In this document: piece after piece, positions 54,999-64,000 of the stretch
How the letters are laid out: every line of letters begins with the position of its first letter
Position numbering within the stretch: the first letter of the stretch is position 1
Assembly (NCBI GenBank): GCA_009829735.1
Contig: CM020618.1
Location: 10,879,119 to 10,943,118, forward strand
Direction of reading: 5' to 3'
DNA: 64,000 nucleotides
DNA from: Pyropia yezoensis
Lineage: Eukaryota; Rhodophyta; Bangiophyceae; Bangiales; Bangiaceae
Notes under the pieces: model-generated
Told to the model about the DNA's origin: nothing
The model's database searches: none
What the model saw: only the letters and a program-made list of their open reading frames with translations
Translations under genes and position numbers: made by a program

Positions 54999-57116
54999 CT
55001 ACTCCCGGCGCGGACGCCGCGCCGCGGCAGCGTCCTCCAGCGCTGCCTCCGCGGCACGAAGGGAATCGGAGGAAGGCGGGATGACGTAGTGCGGTGGGCG
55101 CGGTGCATCCCGGTATGACGCCATCGGAGTAGTACCGGTAGTTGCCGGGGGCTCCCGCCCATCCAGATATGCCTGTCGGCGCCCCTGGAAGCCAGTGAAG
55201 GTCTCTGACCACTGCTGGGCCAAGTCATGCCGCGTCAAAGTCGCCAGGAGTTCACCAACCACCGGGCTGTCCGACATCTGGCCGCTGTCCGCGCAAGCAA
55301 ACACCCGGTCAACCACGTGGTTCAAGACGCTAGCGTAAGTACCCAGCACCAGGGAAGACCCGACGCCTTCAACCTGCACCGGAAGACGACCCAGCTTGTC
55401 TTCAATCATACCGACGTCGTACTGGTCGCATGTCGGACCGCCTTGGTTCAGGTACCAGGCAGGCACCCGGAAGCGGGTAAGGCGCAGAGTCGGCGGCGGG
55501 ATCTCGAACCGCCCCGAGGATGCCACCACCGGACGGTCCACAACAGCCCCAGAAACCGGAGTCCCCAACTCCAGCGGTGGCACAGGGCCGCCGACGTTGG
55601 AAGAAGGCGTCCGAGGTAGAACGGCCGGAGTAGTCGGCGACCGGACCGCCACGCCAAGACTCGCCGCAGACAAGCGCGGTGCCGGAGGAGCTTGAAGCAC
55701 CGGCACAGACGGGGTAGAACGTAAACGCGCCGGCGACGGTCCAGGTGAAGCCACCGGGTCGACAGGTGCAACCGGAGCAAGCGGAGCCGCCGCAGACGCC
55801 CGACCGACCGCCGCGGCCCATCCCGACTCTTGCACCGGCGGCCCAGTCGGCAGGAGATCAAGAGCAACCGGAGCAGGAAAGCTACCTAGCTGCGGCCACG
55901 CCGGAAGCGGCGTCGCCAGCTGCACCTTGGCCGGAGAAAACTGGTAGACCACCTGCACCCAACCGGAGCCATCCCGACGCGGGCTGTTCTGGTCGGCAAT
56001 CGCGTTCAAGAAGCCCCGATCCTGCTCCGGCAGACGACGCCGGAAGTCGATCATCGCCTGGAAGAGCTCCTTGTACTCCTCGTCCTGGCTGCACAGGAAG
56101 TCGACGGTCAACTTGTCAACGATTCAGACCATCAGGAGGTCGGGGAGAAACCAAAGCGGGTTAGACACCAAGACCTCGTGGAGCCAGTGGTTGGCCGCCA
56201 AGACCGTCAACTCAGAGGTGTACATCATGTACGGGATCGAGTGGAAGAAGCCCTTGATCGACGCCTGGGTCAAGGCGTCCAAGAAGTACCAGGTGAAGGG
56301 GGTGCTGGATGGAGCAAACCCGACTGGGATCTCGATTTCCTGCTGCTGCGGGATGACCTTGGGGTAGTACGCCGCCCGGTTGGCCTTGTCCAGCTTCCAG
56401 AACTCCTGATGATTGCAGCTCACGATGAAGTCACGCTGGCGGCCGCGTCGCTCGCCTTGCTCCCGCGCCGGCGACAACTTGGAGTACTTCCGGGTCAGGA
56501 AAGGCGGCTCCAGAGCGACCATGCTCGGACGGGGATCGCAGTTCAGGCTCCCCGACCCCTTGAGCGCCTCGTCCCAGACCTTGAGCGCCCGGTGGACGTA
56601 CCCTTCCTCCTCTGGCCTTCGGAGAACGGACGCGGACACGCGACGCTCGGTCAAGGGTAGATCCAGTACCAGCGCGAAGGGGAGATCCTCCAGGCGAGCA
56701 ACCCAAGAGGAACCCGAGAAGCTCTGGGATCGGTCTTGTGCCAGGCGCATCTGGTCCGCCGTATGAAGACGAGTCTTGTCCATCTCGGTCAAGACCCCGC
56801 GCTGGAGTTCCTTGCGCCAGATGTCCAAACAATCCGGTTGGCACTGGGCCGCGCTGGCGTTGCCGAACACCGTGGAGTAGCGCCGGCCCGCCAGAGGATC
56901 CTGCCCAAGAAGCATTTCCGGGAGACCCACCGGGGGGGTCTCGACCGGGTGCAACGCAGAAGCCGGGGAAACCCGATCCGCCCCCGCCGTGGCGACCGGC
57001 GCCGGCACCGACACCCGAGGAACCGGAGGCAGGAGAGGGGCGCGACTACCCGAGTTCTCCTCCGCAACACTCGCCGCCGGAACCACGGGCCCAGCTTTGA
57101 TCTCGGAACTGGACAT
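54999..57116 (-). CDS. Antisense ORF of unknown function within retroelement block, one in-frame stop
   Basis: Read on the minus strand from ATG at 57116, the frame stays open for about 700 codons to 54999, broken only by TGA at 56126-56124. Composition is normal rather than homopolymeric, with Trp, Tyr, Phe and Cys throughout. The first half has a Pro/Ala/Val-rich head, then a mixed domain (for example FWKLDKANRAAYYPKVIP and FTWYFLDALTQASIKGFFHS). The second half is a Pro-rich linker and a C-terminal part with YDVGMIEDKLGRLP and WSETFTGFQGRR. No family is recognised. It starts 145 bp after the chromodomain pol, on the other strand, the place where some plant gypsy elements carry extra antisense ORFs. 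A 27-purine tract (57153-57179) lies just upstream of its ATG. Confidence 0.55.
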
Positions 57117-57729
57117 GACGTCCAGAATCCGGGGGAACGAGAGGGCCAAGGTGAAGGAGAGAAGGGGGAGGGGAAAGAATCGGAGCAGGTGATCGTGACC
57201 GGGGTGAAGACGCTCGACCTCGGCACCGGTGTGGACGTGCTCGAGGCTGTGCACGGTGGCACCTGGTTCGGCCCGAGGACGTGCCGGACTAGGGAGGGAG
57301 CTATGTAGCATCCCTGGCCCCGACTTGGCGCCGACCCGGGACTACAACCAGAGGGCACCAGGTGCCAGAACACGCCCGCCGTGTGGTGATGGTTGGCGGC
57401 CGTGGCCCGTGCCCGGCACTGGGATGCGGTGGACTACGCTATCCACACGCGAGAGAGGGATTTCTGATGGGTGTTTGCATATTTGTAAGGGACATGACTT
57501 GAGAGAAATTGAGTGTGAGATTAGTGAGCGGGAATAGAATTAGTAGTGATAGTGGCCCCCGACCTGACGAGGTTAGACTCGGGTCGGGGCCACTCGGGGC
57601 TATGGGGGGGGGCTGCCTGGCCAACGTGCCGAGGCTCCCCCAGATGCACGTTAAAAGGGACAGCGAGGCGCCCTTGGCCCGCGCCCTCAGGAAAAAGACA
57701 ACTGCGCGTTTGCTTTCCTCTTCCCCGTG
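57117..57729. other. Spacer between antisense ORF and family 2 LTR
   Basis: Contains the purine tract at 57153-57179, either a polypurine tract of a plus-strand element or a pyrimidine-rich leader of the antisense ORF. It also holds an imperfect hairpin at 57550-57592 (agtggcccc pairing with ggggccact). No second LTR was identified here. Confidence 0.4.
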
Positions 57730-58199
57730 TGTGGCAGTATTGACCCCCAGGTAGGGGGGCAACACGTGCCATGCAAGGGGCGGCAGGCCATTAGCCTGAT
57801 CCGTTCCTCCCCCTGCATTTGGGTCCATATTCCCTAAGTTTGGGATAGTTAGCTTAGTAGTAAATCCAACTTGGTTTTGAGGGTTTTCTACATTTATCGT
57901 CTTGACTTTTCGTGTGGCCTGGTGGGCAGGTGCTGGGGTGGGAGATTCTGAGTGGCGAGATTCTGAGTGGACCCTGGGGGGGATAAGGGGAGGGACAGCG
58001 GGGCTTGGCCCTGCGTTTCCGTCCCGACCAAGAAACTGTTGGACCACACACCATCCTCTTGTTTGTCAGTGGGGGGTTTGCCCCACAACAGGGACAGAGT
58101 GTGTGCGACTTGCACTTCTTCCGGTTCCCCCGACACGGGAGGCAGCCCTTGTACACCGCCCCAACTTGGGTGCCGTGTGTGCGAGTGGTTTTTGCCACA
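57730..58199 (+). mobile_element. Family 2 LTR (5' LTR)
   Basis: 470 bp, TGTGGCA...TGCCACA, followed after two bases by the shared primer-binding site. It is therefore the 5' LTR of the gag-protease unit to its right. The copy at 50250-50719 is its inverted relative. Confidence 0.9.
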
Positions 58200-58201
58200 T
58201 T

Positions 58202-58220
58202 TGGTGGAGCAGCAGGGGAC
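58202..58220 (+). other. Primer-binding site
   Basis: The same 19 bases as at 48975 and 61260, although the LTR family differs. Confidence 0.8.
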
Positions 58221-58318
58221 AGAGGTAATCTTTACCTCCGGGTGCACCCGGGTGTAGGGGGCCGTCTGTCTCAGAGGAACGGTGGACTTGGACCGTGTCG
58301 TACGGATCGTACGCCAAC

Positions 58319-60264
58319 ATGGCTAGTTCGGACCCCCCGTCGTCCGGGGAGTACACGGGTGACGAACGTACTTCAGTGCCTTTGAATACTGGTGAGACAC
58401 AGGTGGGTTTACCTGGGGTCGCAGAGGGACTAGAGGTCCCTCAAGCCAGCAGGACTGGAAGTGCGGGCGGGCAACAGGCCACCCCGACTCAGTCGGGAGT
58501 TCACTCGGGTGACACATCTGATGTGGGTGGGCCGAAGTCTGGCCACCGTGTGGTACACTCAACGGGAGCGTCCCAAGGGGTGAGGACTGTCCCCGCGGGT
58601 TCCACTCGGGTTGGAGCCAACTTTGGCATGGAGCCGTCGCCAACTAGGCTTTCGGAGGACGGCGGACCTCCGTTGGTCGGCGATGGGCTCGCGCCCATGC
58701 CCCCGGTTGAGACCCCTGAGGATCGTGGTTACCCCTCAGGTGGACTCCCGGAGGCGGACCGAGACTCAACTGGAGTCGTCAATCCACTCCTCGCGGAAAC
58801 TGTCCTTCGGGAGGCGACCAATGTGTTGCGGCAGACTTTGCCGGACCTGGTGGTCACGATGACGAATACTATTCTGAATCAGATTGTGGCGAGTTTGCCA
58901 GAGGGCCTTAATGTCCGGACCGGATCGGGGCTTTCGAGCCCACAGGCGGAGGGGGAATCCCCCCTTACGCCTACGTCTGGTCGCCCCGAGCTGGGGGCGA
59001 CACCTGTGACTCCCAACGAGGGAGCCCCACCATACTCAGTGGGGCGTACGCCCTTCACGGGGGAGTTCCCCCCGGAAACGCCGGCGGCTACACCAAGCGC
59101 GCCGTGCCAGACTATGGGCACTGAGGGTCAACTTGCCCCAGTGCCACAGCGGCTGTTCCCTCAACGTGTGGTGCCGCCCGAGATCCAGGTAGCCAACCCG
59201 GTCTACCAGAGGATCTTTGACTGTGAGACCTACGCCCTCCACAACAAGTCGGTGGTGTATGGTCCTGTCCAGGCCCGAGCCATGGGCCGTGCCAAGAAGA
59301 ATGCACTTCACTCTTTTAGACACAAAGCGGAGTGGGATGGAACTCCCCCCCTCCGTGTCTTTGAGTTTCTAAGTCGTTTCACAAAAGCCTGTGACGACAA
59401 TGCCATAAGTGAAGGCATGGCTTTCTATATGCTACAGGAGTTTACGAAGGGCGACCTGCGGACAGAACTTATGTCCGTCATGCCCAGCTCCTCAAGTGGA
59501 GGCGCTGGTGAGGTGACGTCCTATTTGGAGCTCGTCAACTGGTTGTTGAGGGCCATGGTTGATGAGGCGGCGTTGGCTTCTCAAGTCGAGGAGTTTACGC
59601 AAGCCCATCAGGAAGAGGCGGAGGACGAGTTGTCCTTTGCGGAGCGTGTCCGTAAGCTCAACAATCTTTGTGGGTTTCTTCATCCACAAGCTGTGGTGAA
59701 GAGTCGGTTTGTGGAGGGACTCCATTGGTCAGCCGGATGGAGACCCGGGAGCATAACACTGCCCAGGCGACCCTGGCCGAGTTGGCTAGGTTCGCCTACC
59801 GCAGAGGCGAGGCCTACCGCAAGTTGCGGGAGGAACAACGCCAGGAGCGTCAAGCCGAGGTGGCCAAGGAACGGGAGGAGGCGCGCCAGGCCAGAGAGTT
59901 GAGAGAGGCACGCCGATCCCGCAAGGAGAGGGTGGTAGCTGCCGTGGGAACGTCCCAGGGTATCTCTTCGTCTTCCCCAATTGGGAAGACCCCTCCGGGA
60001 ACTGACAAACGGTGTTGGAACTGCAACTCCGATGGACACTGGGCATATGATTGCCCCAAGTTGAGTAAACGCATCCAACAACTTGTTAGGAATGCGAGTA
60101 AGAAGTCGGCTACGAGCGAAGTACGTTCACGCCGCGAGGGTGGGTCTCGACCGGTAGTGGCGGTCGCCACACCCTCGGCGAAGGGGGCGGACACGTCGTC
60201 CTCGGACTCGTCGTCTTCCCCTTCGTCCTCAGATTCGGACGCCAAGTCGGCGGGAAACGAATGA
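58319..60264 (+). pseudogene. gag: gag of family 2, frameshifted
   Basis: The ATG at 58319 opens a Ser/Pro/Thr-rich N-terminal part. A capsid-like helical region follows (FEFLSRFTKACDDNAISEG, ELVNWLLRAMVDEA). The frame changes near 59730, after AVVKSRFVEGL. The rest has a coiled, charged stretch (REEQRQERQAEVAKEREEAR) and one CCHC zinc knuckle (CWNCNSDGHWAYDC, about 60016-60057), then a Ser-rich acidic tail. It ends TGA, overlapping the protease ATG by four bases (ATGA at 60261-60264). It is unrelated at sequence level to the family 1 gag. Confidence 0.8.
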
Positions 60265-60895
60265 CCGTTGGAGCTGGTCGTCCGAAGCTCACAACGGCAG
60301 CCTCGGCCAAGTGGGCCAAGAGGACGAATCAACCGTGCCGGATACTGCGGCGACCTAAGGGAGTCCGCCCACTTCGGGTAGGACTCCCCAAGAACGTAAA
60401 CCCACGTCGGGTCATCGCGGTGCTGACGGGTGAGAACTTCCAGGTGGCTGGACGGGTGCAACTTGCCCCCGGCCGCGCCTGTTGTGCCCGTATCGTACTT
60501 GATACCGGGTCAGGAGCCTCCTTGATACGCAAGTTGCTATTACCAAAGGAGATGAAGCTCCAACGCTGGAAGTCAAAAGCTGACCATCTGATTGATATCA
60601 ATGGTGGGGTACTTCCCATCGTTGGTGCCGTGACCCTACCAACTAGGTTGGGGACCCATGAGGTCGACGTGACCTATGGTGTAGTTGAGAATATATCGGT
60701 ACCCCTGCTTCTGGGTACCCCTGATGATGTAACACAAGTCCCTTTGTTTTGTGGCCCGGAGTGTTGCGTCAAGTTGATGAATGGGGAGACTATCCCCATC
60801 CTTGGTAAGGGAAAGTCTGTGGCTCCTGTGACAGTCTCACAGTCGAAGCCTGTTTGCTCTGTGAGGGAAGGGTTTACTGCTACCCTGCGTTTAGC
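60261..60895 (+). pseudogene. pol: Protease start of family 2 pol, cut by insertion
   Basis: It has its own ATG overlapping the gag stop. Retropepsin active site DTGSGAS lies at about 60501-60521, with the flap and LLLGTPDD strand after it. The coding sequence is interrupted at 60896 by the LTR of the next element; the apparent stop at 60921-60923 lies inside that LTR. The remainder of pol must lie beyond the inserted element, outside the window. Confidence 0.85.
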
Positions 60896-61258
60896 TGTAG
60901 CAATATGGTTGTCCGTATTGTGACCCTAATATTAGGGGGGCTACTTCTAATCCTTAACTTCCAATTTGAGAGTCCGAGCTGGTCACGGTATCTATAAGTT
61001 ACGTATGACCAGAGGGACTTGCATCTTGGGGTGGAGGGTAGTTAGTAGTGTCTCCGAGGGTTTATAACGAGGGGGCCGGTGGCGAATCCACCGCCGGCCA
61101 AGGTAGAACAACAAACCCCTCCCATTTGGGCTCCCATCTTGGTCCCGTGGCTTGCGCTCCAAGGACAGCAACCTTGGCCTCCCGGTGACGTTGGTGCCGA
61201 TCCCCCTTGGTGAGTGTTCCCTGAGAGTGGACGTGCGACGGATTCCTATTGTGCTACA
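60896..61258 (+). mobile_element. Family 1 LTR (5' LTR of the youngest element)
   Basis: 363 bp with TGTAGCA...TGCTACA ends, inserted into the family 2 protease gene. The five bases before it (ttagc) would be the expected target duplication; the right end lies outside the window. A primer-binding site follows after one base. Confidence 0.9.
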
Positions 61259-61259
61259 T

Positions 61260-61278
61260 TGGTGGAGCAGCAGGGGAC
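61260..61278 (+). other. Primer-binding site
   Basis: Third occurrence of the 19-base site TGGTGGAGCAGCAGGGGAC. Confidence 0.8.
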
Positions 61279-61483
61279 GGGTTTCCGTCACCCTTGTGGT
61301 GACGCCGTCTTCGGCCCTGGCACACGGATAGGGATCCGGTCCTTTTCTTGTACTCGTGGTGTTGCGACCTGATCGATTGTGTTGAGCTTTTACCTTTGAC
61401 TGTGATCTACTGTTACTCTCCTCAATCTACCCCCTCGCTCTCTTATTCGTGGTGATTGTTACGTCGGTTGACTGATTGTGACT

Positions 61484-63668
61484 ATGTCTGCCCAAGAGAC
61501 GGGGAACGTTCAAGATGACGGATCGGCGTCGACGCCGACTCCGGAGGTGACTACGGGAGCCGGGATCGGGAACCCGATCGACAACATTGAGACGCCAATG
61601 CTCTCCGGTGCCGGATCGACGTTCGGAACGGCTCGGACGGCAGGAGGCGGGGGCCCGCCTCAACTGTCGTCGACCGACCTCACTCCGCCGCCTCCTTCAC
61701 CAGGGGATTCCCTGATGGCATCATTGGCCCGCATCGAGGCCCGGTTATCCGGACTCGACGCTCGCCAGGAGCGGACGGAGGACGCAATGGCAGTCTTGAT
61801 GTCAACACGCCACACGACGGGACCCCGTCGTGTTCCTCCCACACCGGTACGGTTTGAACCGGCCGGACTACTTTCGGAGTCCACCGGGGTCGACCCCGGT
61901 GCAGCAAATCCCGGACAACCCCCGGACACAATGGGGTATGGATCCGACTCGTCGGCAGAGTTGGAACGGAGTCACACGGAGCGATACGCTCGGAGCACCC
62001 GAAGCGGACTCCGCGGACACGACCCGGCGGATACTTACGCCGGTGGAGAGTCGGTCATTGGGGGAGGGGGTACCGTCTCACAGTATCCCTACGACGAAGG
62101 AGGCCAGGCAACTCGGGTTCCCGAGGCGCCGACGCCTGAAGTACCATCTTCAGTGGTGGAAGCTATGACCGCGCAGGTAACTGCGAGCCTACTGAAGCGG
62201 ATGGAGTCCGATGAGTTCGCTCATCAACTGGCTAAGCGACTGGATATCCAAGGACGCTGACACGGAGATCGTCAACGAGGTCTTCCGGTCGGTTCTTACT
62301 CCGGAACGTTATCGTTTAGAGGACCGCTCTACCACCGTATCAGAATCGATGCGTAATACGTCGCATCGAGCGATTCGCTCTATGCAGACCCTTATGAAGG
62401 GAGTCCTTATGTTCGGGGGCCCCAACGGACGCCCGTTGGCAGTCATTGGCTTCTTGACTAGCTTCAAGGCAGCCGCGGACAAGGCGCTCGTCAACGAGGG
62501 GCTGGGCCTGGAGATCCTCCCGTTCTTTGTTGATGAACGGGTGCGAGGCATTCTTCGCCAGGCATCCCCGATGCCGGGAATGAGGGTCGCGGCCACCCCC
62601 ATGGATTACCGTGGGATTCTCAAGGAGCTGCTGAGCAGTTACCTCAGTGAGGACAAGTGCGAGGACCACTATCGGGCCCTTCGCACTGCCACCGCCCAGT
62701 TCTGGGAGGATGAGGAGATGTTTGGACGCCGGATCCAAGAGCTCGACTACGAGCTGGGGAAGCTCCTCGGTGAAGGGGAACTACGGGCCATCCTGTTCGC
62801 AGGAGTACCCAACTACGTGCGGATATCCGCACGGGGAGCCAATACGGCCCGGACGAACTTCAGTCGACTGATGCATATGTGCAAGTCCCTAGGGGACGCC
62901 TACGGGGTGCTACACCCGGAATGTGCCTTGGCCCCGAAGCCCAATGGTGAGGGAGCCAAGCCCAGTCTTACCCCGGTACCGAGGCAAGAGAAGGTGGAAC
63001 GTAAGGCCGCACCAGTACTGGTGGCGACCGAACATCCCCCTTCGGGTGAGGATGAACCCCTAGTTGACCAACAGGGCCACCTGTTGCTACCGGCGACGCC
63101 GGTAATTGATGAGCACGGTACGGTAGCGTACATCGCTCCGGCGGGGACCCAGGTCCAGGTCACCGAGGGCACGGGACGTCGCGTCCCGTACGTACGGACT
63201 ACGGGGTACTCCCCGGTGACGGGTAACCCTCATCAACCCTTGCCAACATGGGCGGTGCGCACGGAGGCACCTCCGCAGATTGCGGGCCGACCCAACCGGT
63301 TGGGGGAGTCCATGTTCCGGTTGACCCAAGGACCCAAGGCCTACCAGGGAGCAGGCACTCGGGCGCCCGAGGGAGGAAACCGTAGCTACGGGGCTACCCC
63401 GATGCGAACTCAAGGGGGGACCGGCACGTCCGGATGTATGTTGTGTGGGGATCCCCAGCACTTGGTGTCTTCCTGCCCACTCATCCCCGAGGAGTCTCGG
63501 CGGGCAGCGGCGCAACGCAAGGCTTCCACTGGAGGGTATCCCGCCAGAGCACCCGGACCCGCACCGGGTAGACAGCCAGCTCCAGGTGGAGTACTGGCAG
63601 TCGAGGAGGCACCTCCTCAGCCGGATGGCCCGGCGTACAGCACCCTACCAAGGGCGGGAAACGAGTAA
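61484..63668 (+). pseudogene. gag: gag of family 1, second copy, one frameshift
   Basis: The ATG at 61484 begins MSAQETGNVQDDGS. The first frame runs to 62260. Compared with the older copy, there is one extra base near 62250 (ccaagg here, cccagg there), after which homology continues in the next frame to 63668. The second part has a helical capsid-like region (SHRAIRSMQTLMKGVLMFGG, FWEDEEMFGRRIQELDYEL) and a CCHC knuckle (CMLCGDPQHLVSSC, about 63436-63477). There are no other stops, so this copy is far less decayed than the one at 49182. The extra base may be a real mutation, a sequencing slip or a programmed shift site; the intact frame in the older copy argues against the last. Confidence 0.85.
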
Positions 63669-63676
63669 GAGGAAGG

Positions 63677-64000
63677 ATGACCGGGGGGCGCTGGGGTAAC
63701 CCAAGCAAGCCACCCCGGAGTACCGCGGGGAAAGCCCCACGGAGAGCGCGGTTGAGCCGACGCCGCATTAACCCCCGGGTACACCTTCCGGCCCCGACGG
63801 CACGGCGTCAGGGGATTGATGATCAACCTCCAAGGTTGGGAGGAGAGGACGGGAAGCCCCGTCACATGGAACCAGACAAGGGCCCTGTTCAGGACGCCCG
63901 AGCTACACCGGATATCGGTGTAGGCCACGTGCTGTTCACCTTGGAGAACTTCAAGGTATCAGCCACACTGGGGGTTGACCCCCAGTCGACACGACCTCCC
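63677..64000 (+). CDS. pol: pol start of the youngest family 1 element, partial
   Basis: An ATG 8 nt after the gag stop opens a frame that stays open to the window edge (108 codons). Its end, LFTLENFKVSATLGVD, aligns with LTGENFQVAGRVQLAPG, which precedes the protease active site in the family 2 pol. So this is the N-terminal part of protease/pol. The rest lies outside the window. Confidence 0.7.
   Translation, partial: MTGGRWGNPSKPPRSTAGKAPRRARLSRRRINPRVHLPAPTARRQGIDDQPPRLGGEDGKPRHMEPDKGPVQDARATPDIGVGHVLFTLENFKVSATLGVDPQSTRPP

Noticed and set aside
1-64000. tRNA and rRNA genes
   Set aside because: No cloverleaf with proper A and B boxes or rRNA core sequence was recognised by eye; a covariance search was not possible here.

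Overview
This is a very GC-rich eukaryotic nuclear sequence with mostly single-exon genes. It most likely comes from a photosynthetic alga. A red alga of the Bangiales type (Porphyra/Pyropia-like) fits best: there is a plastid terminal oxidase, introns are few and short, and genes carry long Ala, Gly and Pro runs coded by GCN, GGN and CCN. No marker here fixes the species, so the lineage is inference. Alternative start codons (GTG, TTG) were ignored, because host genes should begin with ATG.

Host-gene region, 1-48.6 kb. In order: an empty first 2.4 kb with palindromic MITE-like repeats; GNA1-like glucosamine-6-phosphate N-acetyltransferase (+); a three-exon gene for the complex III hinge protein (-); a plastid-type atypical SDR (-), divergent from a giant Ala-rich ORF (+) that looks like a catalytically dead Ski2/ISE2-type helicase; 26S proteasome ATPase RPT6 (+); plastid terminal oxidase (-); the mRNA export adaptor ALYREF (-); a small two-exon unknown gene (+); an unknown membrane protein with a possible transit peptide (-); a strictosidine-synthase-like/APMAP beta-propeller protein (-); a claudin/PMP22-like four-helix membrane protein (-); about 3.7 kb of G/C-homopolymer desert; a GHSKGG alpha/beta-hydrolase gene (+); RACK1 (-); a CRIB-containing PAK/STE20-like kinase (+); and a heat shock transcription factor (-). 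In four of these genes (helicase, hydrolase, kinase, HSF) the reading frame is broken. Nearly every break sits in a long C or G run, which points to homopolymer indels in the assembly or to real length variation.

Retroelement region, 48.6-64 kb. GC falls and intergenic style changes. At least two related Ty3/gypsy families are nested here. Family 1 has LTRs of about 362 bp (TGTAGCA...TGCTACA) at 48612 and 60896. Family 2 has LTRs of 470 bp (TGTGGCA...TGCCACA) at 57730 (+) and, as a lone inverted copy, at 50250 (-). Both families use the same 19-nt primer-binding site. Between them lie broken gag genes, a pol fragment ending in integrase that is fused in frame to the reverse transcriptase of another element, a chromodomain-tailed integrase (chromovirus), and a long antisense ORF of unknown function (54999-57116). 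The youngest-looking element starts at 60896, interrupts the protease gene of the family 2 copy, and runs off the right edge.

The genes form no operon or pathway. They are housekeeping functions (proteasome, ribosome/signalling scaffold, mRNA export, mitochondrial and plastid electron transport, amino-sugar synthesis, stress transcription) next to a transposon-rich block.
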